A program made the position numbers and the translations under genes. This document shows, one piece after another, positions 46,384 to 54,133 of a stretch of 64,000 nucleotides of DNA. Source of the DNA: Legionellales bacterium. GTDB lineage: Bacteria; Pseudomonadota; Gammaproteobacteria; JAHCLG01. The notes beneath the pieces were generated by a model. It saw nothing but the letters and a program-made list of their open reading frames with translations, was not told where the DNA came from and made no database searches. How positions within the stretch are numbered: the stretch's first letter is position 1; each line of letters opens with the position of its first letter. The stretch covers positions 158,490 through 222,489 of the forward strand of contig JAHCLG010000001.1 in NCBI GenBank assembly GCA_026125385.1, read 5' to 3'.

Positions 46384-47700
46384 TTACTCCATTGCATTCA
46401 GCTGTGGATTAATCGATGCTTGGCGTTTTGATAAGGGAATATTAAAACCTTCTTCGCGCATTCTCGCTAATTTATAACGCAAGGTTCTTGGGCTAATATT
46501 CAGTAATTGCGAAGTTTGCTTGCGACTTCCTTGAGTTTTTTCTAACGTGCTTAAAATGAGTTGATACTCATGTTGTTTAATATCCAATGTTAAAGAAAAT
46601 TGAATATTTTCATTGAGTTTATAATTTTCAATGGTAATGTGTTTTTCATCAATTAGCTCAGAATCACTTAATAACATAGCACGCTGTAGAGTATTTTCCA
46701 GTTCTTTAGCATTACCTGGCCATTGATATTGCATTAATTTTTGTTGAGCGGCTGGCGTTAAACGTGACCAAGTGGTGTGCTGCGATTTCGCTAAACTTTT
46801 TAGCAAATATTCGGCTAGCGGGATAATATCTAAAGGTCTTTCGCTTAACGGTAAGCTATTAATCGTTAATACATTCAAATAATAATAAAGATCTTCATTA
46901 AATTCTTTTTTTGCGACTTTTTCTTTTAGCGTTGTGGTGGTTGTGGCGATGATGCGAGGTAAATCGTGATTCGATTTATTCAACATAATAATTAATTCTT
47001 TTTGCATCCCCATGGGTAATGCATCGATGGCTTCAAAGACTAACGTACCATTTTTGGCATTGGTAATTAAATTAGTAGAATTAGGCGTGGACGGATTGCC
47101 TAGCAATAACTCCTTGAGATCCTCTTCAGAATGCAGCGAACAATTACAGATAATTAAAGGATGTGATGAATGCGCTGAATAGTCATGAATGTATTGCGCT
47201 AAAATCGTATTACTTTTCAGATCTTCACCTTGAATTAAAATAGGCTCTTTGCGCTTGGCGATGGCTTGTGCTTGTGCTAACACATCGCGATTATTAGGAT
47301 CAACAAGAATACTCGATTGTTGACGTTCTTTAATCAGTTGTTGAATATGTTCTATTAATTGTTTGCTGGCATGTTCTTTCAAAAAATATTGATGCGCCCC
47401 TTGCTTAATCGCCATCACAGCTTGTTGCACGGAAGCTTCTGGTGTTGCACTGTGCCCTACTAGTAATAAACTCGACTCAGGTGCTGCGCGTTTAATTTTG
47501 TGAATTAAGTCTTGAATAGAATTACCGTCGATTTCATCGAGACTGATAATAATCTCCGGTGTTTCTTGTTGAATTAACTCGAGAGCGAGATTCAGAGTTT
47601 TGACATGTTGTGGCGCAAGCCCCACTTGGTTGAGGTTCACTGTCAAATCGTTCACAAATGATAAATCATTGTCAATAATCAATACATCCCTATGTTTCAT
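46384..47700 (-). CDS. FleR-like response regulator with degenerate AAA+ domain
   Basis: 438 residues in the NtrC layout: receiver (1-120, VLIIDNDLSF; a possible phospho-Asp in SLDEID), AAA+ domain (about 135-360) and Fis-type helix-turn-helix (QTSQLLNISPRTLRYKLARMREEG, in two parts, about 390-420). The position before fliE is that of FleR/FlrC. The AAA+ domain is ruined at key points: Walker A reads GEDLKSNTILA instead of GESGTGKE, Walker B reads TLVFEAID where DE is expected, and no GAFTGA loop exists. It should not hydrolyse ATP or remodel sigma-54 holoenzyme. The DNA-binding and receiver parts look intact. No FleS-type kinase is adjacent. ATG 47700 starts at the receiver; the frame opens 30 codons earlier. 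Confidence 0.85.
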   Translation of the reverse strand: MKHRDVLIIDNDLSFVNDLTVNLNQVGLAPQHVKTLNLALELIQQETPEIIISLDEIDGNSIQDLIHKIKRAAPESSLLLVGHSATPEASVQQAVMAIKQGAHQYFLKEHASKQLIEHIQQLIKERQQSSILVDPNNRDVLAQAQAIAKRKEPILIQGEDLKSNTILAQYIHDYSAHSSHPLIICNCSLHSEEDLKELLLGNPSTPNSTNLITNAKNGTLVFEAIDALPMGMQKELIIMLNKSNHDLPRIIATTTTTLKEKVAKKEFNEDLYYYLNVLTINSLPLSERPLDIIPLAEYLLKSLAKSQHTTWSRLTPAAQQKLMQYQWPGNAKELENTLQRAMLLSDSELIDEKHITIENYKLNENIQFSLTLDIKQHEYQLILSTLEKTQGSRKQTSQLLNISPRTLRYKLARMREEGFNIPLSKRQASINPQLNAME

Positions 47701-47743
47701 CGTTGATATCCTTATTAAATTGGTTACCCTATCTATAAATAAA

Positions 47744-47758
47744 GCAATAATTACGCCA
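47744..47758 (-). promoter_or_regulatory. Sigma-54-like promoter of the fleR-fliE run
   Basis: The minus strand reads TGGCGTAATTATTGC, with GG and GC at the spacing of a -24/-12 element (consensus TGGCAC-N5-TTGC, 13 of 15 positions counting the N5). It ends about 44 nt before the fleR-like start, so the leader would be about 30 nt. Confidence 0.68.
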
Positions 47759-47866
47759 ATAAGCAAATTTTTTCGGTAAAAAATTTCCACCTAGAATGCG
47801 TAACTTAGAGTCAGTGTATAAACTTGCCTGTCAATTTTCTAGGCGTGTTCGTCGATTTGATGATTG

Positions 47867-48004
47867 AGATTTTGACGACTGGGTTTTCACTGTGTGGTTT
47901 TTTGACAGCGCTTGCATCAAAAAATCGGTTGTTGATAATAAATATTGGAGATTTTGAAGGAGCTATACCCAACGCACGTCAAGATGCGGCTGAAGTCAAA
48001 ATCT
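47867..48004. repeat. Inverted repeat bounded block, family 3 related
   Basis: A 10-bp inverted repeat (47867-47876 and 47995-48004, AGATTTTGAC) bounds 138 bp without a gene. Its right part (near 47965, TATACCCAACGCACGTCAAG) resembles the right part of the palindrome at 61839-62010. Confidence 0.45.
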
Positions 48005-48055
48005 AGGGTTAGAAATTTTCACTGATTATCGAAGCGAGTTATCCTAATAAACACC

Positions 48056-48200
48056 TAGGGCGTGTTGACAATTCTACTCTGCTGGCCGTATCTCGTTGAT
48101 TTTTTGTGCTCCGCTGCTCATTTACTTCGTGTAAACTGCGCGCTAGTGCTCAAAAATCAACAAGCTACGTCTCAGCATAGCGAATTGTCAACACGCCCTA
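48056..48200. repeat. MITE-like element with 18-bp terminal inverted repeats
   Basis: The element of about 145 bp starts with TAGGGCGTGTTGACAATT and ends with its exact reverse complement. Inner parts are also palindromic (TTGTTGATTTTTTG-like arms near 48099 and 48155), so the whole can fold into one hairpin. The termini include TA on each side. A second, inverted copy begins at 63971. No transposase is encoded. Confidence 0.8.
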
Positions 48201-48239
48201 TTTTTCCTCTTTTTTTGCGAAAGCTTAGCGAACGCACTT

Positions 48240-48297
48240 ATACCGCTCGCCTGCGACTTAGTCTCCGACTCCCCGCATCTTCATTGGCGAGCGGTAT
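48240..48297. repeat. 12-bp inverted repeat after fliP
   Basis: ATACCGCTCGCC (48240-48251) and its exact complement (48286-48297) flank 34 bp, one base downstream of the fliP stop. It might serve as a 3' end for fliMNOP transcripts. The rest of 47701-48298 shows no gene. Confidence 0.5.
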
Positions 48298-48298
48298 A

Positions 48299-49090
48299 TT
48301 AGGTTGGCCCAAAACTTCGCGCCAGCGTACCAATGATTAATACCCAACCATTAACCATGACAAATAGCATCACTTTAAAGGGAAGTGACACAATCGGTGG
48401 TGCTAGCATCATCATCCCCATCGACATCAAGACACTGGCCACCACTAAATCGATAATTAAAAAAGGAATAAATAAAATAAAGCCAATTTGAAACGCGGTT
48501 TTTAATTCACTGGTTAAAAAGGCTGGCATGAGTACGTAAAATGGTACTTCATTAATATTTTTGACGGGACCTTGACGAGAGAGATCTAAAAATAATTTTA
48601 AATCATCGCTGCGGGTTTGCGCGGACATAAATTTTCGAAAAGGCATTAGTGCACGATCTAAGGCTTGTTGTTCTGAAATTTGATTTTGCATCAGCGGTTG
48701 AATCGCTTGTTGATTGACTTGGGTAAAAATCGGCGACATCACAAATAAGGTTAAAAATAAAGCCAAGCCAATTAAAATTTGATTGGTGGGCACGCTCGGC
48801 ATGCCTAAGGCTTGGCGTAAAATGGATAAAACGATAATGATACGAGTAAAAGACGTCATGGTCATTAGTAAGGCGGGCAAGACCATCAGTAATGTCATTA
48901 ATCCTAAGATTTTAAGGCTAACAGAATACGTGGTGCCTCCATCACTGGCTGTTTTAACGGTAAGTGCTGTGACATCGGGGATGGCAGCAAAGCTCTGAGA
49001 TATCAGTAATAACGCAGTGACACTGATCAAAATTGCGATGAGCATCGGCCGTGCTGGGCGTTTACACAGAAACAAACTGAGCTTTTTCAC
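48299..49090 (-). CDS. fliP: Flagellar export gate protein FliP
   Basis: 263 residues with a signal peptide (about 1-35), then helices and the family signatures [39 protein letters not shown] and [20 protein letters not shown]. FliP forms the channel with FliQ and FliR. It is the last gene of fliMNOP, starts 3 nt after fliO, and is followed not by fliQ but by repeats. Confidence 0.96.
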   Translation of the reverse strand: MKKLSLFLCKRPARPMLIAILISVTALLLISQSFAAIPDVTALTVKTASDGGTTYSVSLKILGLMTLLMVLPALLMTMTSFTRIIIVLSILRQALGMPSVPTNQILIGLALFLTLFVMSPIFTQVNQQAIQPLMQNQISEQQALDRALMPFRKFMSAQTRSDDLKLFLDLSRQGPVKNINEVPFYVLMPAFLTSELKTAFQIGFILFIPFLIIDLVVASVLMSMGMMMLAPPIVSLPFKVMLFVMVNGWVLIIGTLARSFGPT

Positions 49091-49093
49091 CTC

Positions 49094-49444
49094 TTACTCC
49101 ACATCCTGTTTTTGATTAAATACGTGTAACGTGCGTATAGAGTGGGCTGTGACCCCCACTAACAGTTTATTTTCTTGAGTTTGAATTAAGACTATGCGTT
49201 CTTTGGTTCCTAATGGCAACGTAGAAATAATTTTTAAATTACCGGTGGCAGCACCACGATATAGTACCGAACGTTTTAAAAAAAAGGCTAAAATTAAAAT
49301 TAAGGCTATAATAAAAATCAGCATAATAAATGCTTGAATAATTTTACCTGCGCCAAAATCCGTAGAGGCTAAATTTAATTTAGGCTCACTCGCATAAACC
49401 TGCTCGGTGATAAATAATACGGTTAATAAAAAAAACGATTTCAT
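49094..49444 (-). CDS. fliO: Flagellar protein FliO
   Basis: 116 residues with a signal-like N-terminus (MKSFFLLTVLFITEQVYA) and one main membrane helix (AFIMLIFIIALILILAFFL, about 38-56) followed by the FliO cytosolic part (LKIISTLPLGTKERIVLIQTQ). FliO helps FliP assemble. The frame extends into fliN, but ATG 49444, 7 nt after the fliN stop, is the likely start. Confidence 0.9.
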   Translation of the reverse strand: MKSFFLLTVLFITEQVYASEPKLNLASTDFGAGKIIQAFIMLIFIIALILILAFFLKRSVLYRGAATGNLKIISTLPLGTKERIVLIQTQENKLLVGVTAHSIRTLHVFNQKQDVE

Positions 49445-49451
49445 ATTATCC

Positions 49452-49787
49452 TCAGTAATCATCTTTAAATTGTTTAATGCGATCACGCTTGCTCGCAATG
49501 GAGGTAATGCGAATACCGTATTTCCCTCCCACCGAAACGACTTCACCATAGGCAATTAATTTTCCATTGGCCATTATATCAATCGGATCGCCCGATAATT
49601 TGTTTAATTCGACCACAGAACCTTTCGATAGACTTAATAAATCTTTTAATTTAATTCGCGTACGCCCGACTTCTGCGGAAAGAGTCATGTTCACATCTAA
49701 GAACATGTCAATATTTAAATTTTGCAATTCATCGGCAGATAACACTTCACTGCCATCACCTGAATCGAGTTTGCCTTCATTTGCCAT
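49452..49787 (-). CDS. fliN: Flagellar motor switch protein FliN
   Basis: 111 residues; the SpoA domain is complete (LDVNMTLSAEVGRTRIKLKD, then GSVVELNKLSGDPIDIMANGK and YGEVVSVGGKYGIRIT). FliN forms the lower C ring and docks FliH. It starts 11 nt after fliM, the usual order. Confidence 0.96.
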   Translation of the reverse strand: MANEGKLDSGDGSEVLSADELQNLNIDMFLDVNMTLSAEVGRTRIKLKDLLSLSKGSVVELNKLSGDPIDIMANGKLIAYGEVVSVGGKYGIRITSIASKRDRIKQFKDDY

Positions 49788-49798
49788 AACGCTACCCT

Positions 49799-50755
49799 TT
49801 AAAGTTTAATTTGTTCAAGAATTTCAATAACCCGTGACCCGTTCGCCGAACCACAACTGGCATGATAAACTTTCATATCGTCTAAAAATACATTGACAAA
49901 AGTGGGATTATCCAGCGCAATCACATCCCCTACTTTTAAATTCACTAATTCTTCGAATTTAATTTTCATGTAAGGAAAACGAGTTAATAATTCAAATTCT
50001 ATGTCTAAAACATTTTCATATAATTTTTTTCGCCAGACGCGTTCTTCTTTGACGTTAATATTGCGCAAACTGCTGTTACGAATGGCAGGTTTTAAACGTT
50101 CTAATAATGAAGCTTCTAAAGCCAGTTCAAAATACAATTGTTTTTGTTCAAGGCGAATGGTGTAACCACAGATCAGTAAGCGATCGGTTTCGTTTAATAA
50201 ATTAATGGGATTGGGTTTGAGCATGGGTTGCAATATCGTATAAACAAAAGGTTCAATATCGCGCCAAACCGCCACAAACATATCTAAAATCGTATTAATA
50301 ATTCGGCAAGTGATCCGCTCTTCCATTTTGCCAAATTGTTTAGACACTTTCACTTCATCGGCATACATGCCACCAAATAAATAATTAATAAAAATAGCCA
50401 ACATGCCGGCGCTGACTTGAACAAATGCCATGCTGTGTTGATTGGAAAATTCAATTAAATTAAATGAGGTGGGATATTCAATGCTGGCAATATAGTCGCT
50501 GTAGGTCATAAGCTTCGGCGCACGTGCAGTAACCGTTAACGGACGACGCAGGAATTTTGATAACGCGGTGCCTGCTTCCAAGGCAAATACTTCGTTTAAG
50601 GAATTAAACCCTGGAAAACTCATTAGAGTTTTATTATGAGCATTGGTGAAATCAACTAATTCGAAATTATCTTCGACGCCACCACGGACAAGAGAATCAC
50701 CGTCGTTGTTCGCCGTTAAGGCATCAATTTCTTCGTTCGATAGTAAGTCATCCAT
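49799..50755 (-). CDS. fliM: Flagellar motor switch protein FliM
   Basis: 318 residues. The N-terminal CheY-binding peptide is kept (DDLLSNEEIDALT), the middle domain includes the GGMYADE motif (about 130), and a C-terminal SpoA domain follows (about 245-315). A working CheY docking peptide implies chemotaxis genes elsewhere on the chromosome; none are in this window. It is first gene of fliMNOP behind a sigma-54-like site, without the fliL that often precedes it. Confidence 0.95.
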   Translation of the reverse strand: MDDLLSNEEIDALTANNDGDSLVRGGVEDNFELVDFTNAHNKTLMSFPGFNSLNEVFALEAGTALSKFLRRPLTVTARAPKLMTYSDYIASIEYPTSFNLIEFSNQHSMAFVQVSAGMLAIFINYLFGGMYADEVKVSKQFGKMEERITCRIINTILDMFVAVWRDIEPFVYTILQPMLKPNPINLLNETDRLLICGYTIRLEQKQLYFELALEASLLERLKPAIRNSSLRNINVKEERVWRKKLYENVLDIEFELLTRFPYMKIKFEELVNLKVGDVIALDNPTFVNVFLDDMKVYHASCGSANGSRVIEILEQIKL

Positions 50756-50808
50756 TTATTATCACTCAAATGATCAATCCATCGTGATTGCGTACTCTAT
50801 TTGAATAT

Positions 50809-50823
50809 GCAAAGCTTATGCCA
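50809..50823 (-). promoter_or_regulatory. Sigma-54-like promoter of fliMNOP
   Basis: The minus strand reads TGGCATAAGCTTTGC, matching TGGCAC-N5-TTGC at every fixed position except one. It ends about 54 nt upstream of fliM. This supports fliMNOP as its own transcription unit. Confidence 0.75.
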
Positions 50824-50916
50824 AATTAGGTTAAGTCTGCAATCATTTTACCGTGATTATAAATAAAAACAATCAATTATCCGAAAAGAAAACGACAGAA
50901 GATGCCGAGAAAGACG

Positions 50917-51372
50917 TTAACCTAATTTTCCTAAGCCGTTATAGGTTAAGCTATTTTCATCGACGCGACGAATACTACGCATGATAGCATACATGTGATT
51001 TAAATTGACATTAATTGCATTGCCATTAATGGCATTTTGCCGATAACAATTAGCTAAGAGTTGACGAACATCGTTCCATCTCGCAAATAAACGGCTGCGT
51101 TCAGCGGGTGCTGCTTGGTTGATAACGTGTTCAATGGCTACGGTGACGGAAATATTTTGTTGATCATCAAAATTAATTGCTTGATATAAGGCTTGCTGCG
51201 CTTGTTGCAAGGTATCTAAATGCGATTTTTTGATTTCCGTGACCTCGGTCATGGCGTCTAAATCGGCTTTACGGATAGCCTCGGTTTCATCGGCTAGTAC
51301 TTGATTCATATTTTCCGTGGCCACTTTAATCGTATCGAATAGGGCCAATAAATCAGGATGATTTAGACTCAT
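50917..51372 (-). CDS. flgN: Flagellar hook-filament chaperone FlgN
   Basis: 151 residues, helical, with the FlgN pattern (LLALFDTIKVATENMNQVLADETEAI split by helices, KSHLDTLQQAQQAL). FlgN escorts FlgK and FlgL. ATG 51372 starts inside flgM (20-nt overlap), the normal flgM-flgN order. The call is by composition, length and context, as the family is poorly conserved. Confidence 0.82.
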   Translation of the reverse strand: MSLNHPDLLALFDTIKVATENMNQVLADETEAIRKADLDAMTEVTEIKKSHLDTLQQAQQALYQAINFDDQQNISVTVAIEHVINQAAPAERSRLFARWNDVRQLLANCYRQNAINGNAINVNLNHMYAIMRSIRRVDENSLTYNGLGKLG

Positions 51373-51691
51373 GATCACTACCTTCTGTAACATCCGAGGT
51401 AAAATATTCCATTAATAATTCTGAAGCGATTTTATCGTGATCGACTTCATAGGTGCCATCGGCGAGGGCCTGACGAATTTCCTTAATTTTAGCCACATCT
51501 TCCGCGGGTGGTGCTTCTGCAATTAATTTGGTGATCACCGTTTGCAATCTGTCGGAAACATCGACTTGCTCGCCCTTTTCAGTGCGCTGCATCGGTGTTG
51601 ACGAGGTGGGATTTGACCCCGCTTCTTTGGTCCCCTTGGGATGATTAAATATCGGGGGATTAGCCCCTGTGCGATTTATTCTATCCACCAT
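51353..51691 (-). CDS. flgM: Anti-sigma-28 factor FlgM
   Basis: 112 residues. A disordered N-terminal half rich in Pro, Ser and Thr precedes the C-terminal FlgM domain (VSDRLQTVITKLIAEAPPAEDVAKIKEIRQALADGTYEVD, in parts, about 44-85), which binds FliA. It is released when the hook is finished and FlgM is exported. A sigma-28-like site lies 99 nt upstream, giving the usual feedback loop. Confidence 0.92.
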   Translation of the reverse strand: MVDRINRTGANPPIFNHPKGTKEAGSNPTSSTPMQRTEKGEQVDVSDRLQTVITKLIAEAPPAEDVAKIKEIRQALADGTYEVDHDKIASELLMEYFTSDVTEGSDHESKSS

Positions 51692-51789
51692 ACTATTATC
51701 CTCACTTATACCCTCGTTGATGCCTACTCTTTATTAGGCTTGGTTGCCGATGAAATTCAATCGTTTTAAGTCTATGTGCTCTATTTTAA

Positions 51790-51816
51790 TTATCGGCAAT
51801 AATGTTCAATTCCTTA
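51790..51816 (-). promoter_or_regulatory. Sigma-28-like promoter of flgM-flgN
   Basis: On the minus strand TAAGG, 14 bp, GCCGATAA: a perfect -10 and one mismatch in the -35 (TAAAG-N14-GCCGATAA). It lies about 99 nt before flgM. Confidence 0.72.
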
Positions 51817-51867
51817 ATACTTTATTTTGATGGATCGCAAAATTTAAGTATAGCGATTTTTTTCAGC

Positions 51868-52572
51868 TTACAAGGGCACGCGAACCCGATTTTTATTGAC
51901 CACAACCGCTTCAATGGTACGTTTTGAAGACTGATTCATTACTGGTATTCGTTGATTGAGCGCGCCATCTTCTAAGGCTTTACCGCGCATTTCCACGTGA
52001 ATGCCTGAATTACCATGCGCTTCAATAATGACAGATTGACCACGTTTAATGATTTTAGCGGCTTCGACTTGTTGGGGTAATACCACACTATTCGTGGAAA
52101 TGGCTTGCTTGGCTATCATACCGTCAACGGCGTTGAGCGAGCTAAAATAGCCAAAACGTAATTGGTTAATATCATAATCTTGCAGCATAACATCGGCTTC
52201 TGTGATTTTTTCTCCGCGATTAATACTGCGTTTTAACACCACCACAGGTGAGGTAATCGCTATTTTTACAGAAATATAAATACTCCACGGTTTGGGATGT
52301 TTGCAACTTACACCCACCGTTCTTACGGCTTGATTTTGTTGATAACTGGAAGGTAAAAAAATATGTAAGCGTTCTTTGCAGTGCGGTAATTGTAAGCGGG
52401 TATCAATTGCCTGCGGTTCAATTGTCATTTTTTGTTGCGGATTAATTTTAATATGCTGTTTAAGAAAGGTCGTGACTTGTTGTTGAATGGATCCATGACT
52501 TTGCAATTCTTGGGCGTGCACTAGATTAACGATTAATAATAACAGAGTGCAACTTAGCCAGCGGTAAAACAT
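51868..52572 (-). CDS. flgA: Flagellar P-ring assembly chaperone FlgA
   Basis: 234 residues with signal peptide (MFYRWLSCTLLLLIVNLVHA) and the SAF-type C-terminal domain (SINRGEKITEADVMLQDYDI, then AKIIKRGQSVIIEAHGNSGIHVEMRGKALEDG in parts). FlgA helps FlgI form the P ring in the periplasm. ATG 52572, after AAAGGGATTG, starts the signal peptide; the frame begins 23 codons earlier. It is divergent from the NtrC-family activator gene. Confidence 0.9.
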   Translation of the reverse strand: MFYRWLSCTLLLLIVNLVHAQELQSHGSIQQQVTTFLKQHIKINPQQKMTIEPQAIDTRLQLPHCKERLHIFLPSSYQQNQAVRTVGVSCKHPKPWSIYISVKIAITSPVVVLKRSINRGEKITEADVMLQDYDINQLRFGYFSSLNAVDGMIAKQAISTNSVVLPQQVEAAKIIKRGQSVIIEAHGNSGIHVEMRGKALEDGALNQRIPVMNQSSKRTIEAVVVNKNRVRVPL

Positions 52573-52700
52573 AGTCAATCCCTTTTCGCCTTCTTCTTTG
52601 TTCAGTATATACCAAATCCACTTGAAAATGCGAAAAATCAACTATAATTAATTCAAGGCTTCGGATTTTTGACAAAATTATTTTTATAATGTCCGTAAAT

Positions 52701-52729
52701 TTGACAGTGTATATTTAGAATCCTACAAT
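52701..52729 (+). promoter_or_regulatory. Strong sigma-70 promoter of the flagellar activator
   Basis: TTGACA, exactly 17 bp, then TACAAT (one mismatch from TATAAT). It ends 28 nt before the chosen start at 52758. This would make the activator the housekeeping-driven top of the local cascade. Confidence 0.75.
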
Positions 52730-52757
52730 AAAATCGCCAGGTATGAGGGTAACAAGG

Positions 52758-53771
52758 ATGACACCAACCATTCAATTGATGTTAGACGAATTAGTCGGTG
52801 ATTCTCGTGTGATGCAGGAATTACGCGACACCATTAAACGCGTTGCCGAAAGTGACTCCAGTGTCTTAATTCTCGGTGAATCGGGTACGGGAAAAGAATT
52901 GGTCGCCTCGAGTATTCATCGTTTATCCAAACGCAATAGCCATCCCTTCGTGCCCGTCAATTGTGGGGCAATTCCCGCCGATTTAATGGAAAGTGAATTA
53001 TTCGGTCATGAAAAAGGTGCTTTTACCGGCGCAATCAATCGCCGCCAAGGGCGTTTTGAATTAGCCAATCGCGGCAGTTTATTTTTAGATGAAATCGGCG
53101 ATATGCCCCTACCCATGCAAGTTAAATTATTGCGCGTATTACAAGAACGCTGTTTTGAACGAATTGGCAGTAATAAAAGTCTCGTTGTCGATGTAAGAAT
53201 TATTGCTGCCACTCACCAAAATTTAGAACAGGCAATTGCTGAAAATCAATTTCGTGAAGATTTATTTTATCGCCTGAATGTTTTTCCGATCTATTTAAAA
53301 CCCTTGCGCGAACGGTTAGAAGATTTGCCGCTCTTAATGAATCATTTAATTCATAAACTCTCTCATCAGTCTACTGCAGTCGTTGAATTTGACCAGAGTG
53401 CAATTGAATTATTGCAAGATTATGCTTGGCCAGGCAATATCCGCGAGCTGAGTAATTTAATCGAGCAAATGTCGGTGCTCTATCCGCAGCAAGTAATTTC
53501 GAAGCAGCAGATCCCCGCGCGCTATCGTGCCAAGACAGCGAATAATAATATAGCATCTCACCTCTCAGCGAATTCGCCCACTTTACCACTCACATTTTCC
53601 CATAAAAATTTAAAAGATTGTTTATTGGAAACGGAATTAACGTTAATTCATCAAGCCCTAGAAGAATGTGGTGGGAATGTCTCTACTGCTGCTAAATATT
53701 TAGAAATCGGCCGCACCACCTTAATCGAAAAAATGCGCAAACACGGCATTCGTTATCAATGTAGCACGTAG
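52758..53771 (+). CDS. Sigma-54-dependent activator lacking an N-terminal sensor domain (FleQ-like role)
   Basis: 337 residues: an intact AAA+ domain (Walker A GESGTGKE at about 40, ELFGHEKGAFTGA at about 84-95, Walker B SLFLDEIGDMPL) and a C-terminal Fis-type helix-turn-helix (NVSTAAKYLEIGRTTLIEKM, about 310-330). Neither receiver nor FleQ N-terminal domain is present; only about 15 residues precede the AAA+ domain. The location between flgA and the flagellar filament genes and the sigma-54-like sites upstream of fleR and fliM suggest that it is the flagellar master activator. ATG 52758 has GAGGG 8 nt upstream; an ATG at 52743 would add five residues. Confidence 0.87.
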   Translation: MTPTIQLMLDELVGDSRVMQELRDTIKRVAESDSSVLILGESGTGKELVASSIHRLSKRNSHPFVPVNCGAIPADLMESELFGHEKGAFTGAINRRQGRFELANRGSLFLDEIGDMPLPMQVKLLRVLQERCFERIGSNKSLVVDVRIIAATHQNLEQAIAENQFREDLFYRLNVFPIYLKPLRERLEDLPLLMNHLIHKLSHQSTAVVEFDQSAIELLQDYAWPGNIRELSNLIEQMSVLYPQQVISKQQIPARYRAKTANNNIASHLSANSPTLPLTFSHKNLKDCLLETELTLIHQALEECGGNVSTAAKYLEIGRTTLIEKMRKHGIRYQCST

Positions 53772-53776
53772 CAGCC

Positions 53777-54038
53777 GTAGCCTGGAACGGAGCGAGCATG
53801 TAGCCTGGAACGGAGCGCAGCGAAGATCCAGGATCCCACCTAGAAAATATCGAATATTCTGAGACGACAGAAAAAACTTTTTCTTAATTCCGTTCAATCT
53901 TTGATAGATAATATTATTAATTTTTTAATGGTTTTTCCTGGATCTCTTAGGGTAAAAATAGGATTAATTTTCACTGGACTTTCCTGGATCTCCGCTGCGC
54001 TCCGTTCCAGGCTACATGCTCGCTCCGTTCCAGGCTAC
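53777..54038. repeat. Palindrome family 1: 56-bp inverted arms around 150 bp
   Basis: The arms (53777-53832 and 53983-54038) are inverted copies with one mismatch over 56 bp. Each arm holds one truncated and one full GTAGCCTGGAACGG unit. The 150-bp middle is AT-rich, has no gene, and includes short unit fragments near 53938. This element fills the gene-free stretch between the activator and the GGDEF gene. Confidence 0.9.
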
Positions 54039-54133
54039 TCCTAGACTACGGGGCAAGTTTTTCCTAGACTGGGATATTTTGAAATCTGTTCTATACTCAA
54101 GTATGGGATTTTATTTTGGCGTGGTTATCCGTA

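Noticed and set aside
47824..48006. 60-residue frame between fleR and fliP
   Set aside because: It lies within inverted-repeat sequence and has no ribosome site or family resemblance.
47701..48298. CRISPR array or RNA gene in the repeat-rich gap
   Set aside because: The repeats are inverted, not regularly spaced direct repeats, and no tRNA-like fold was evident.
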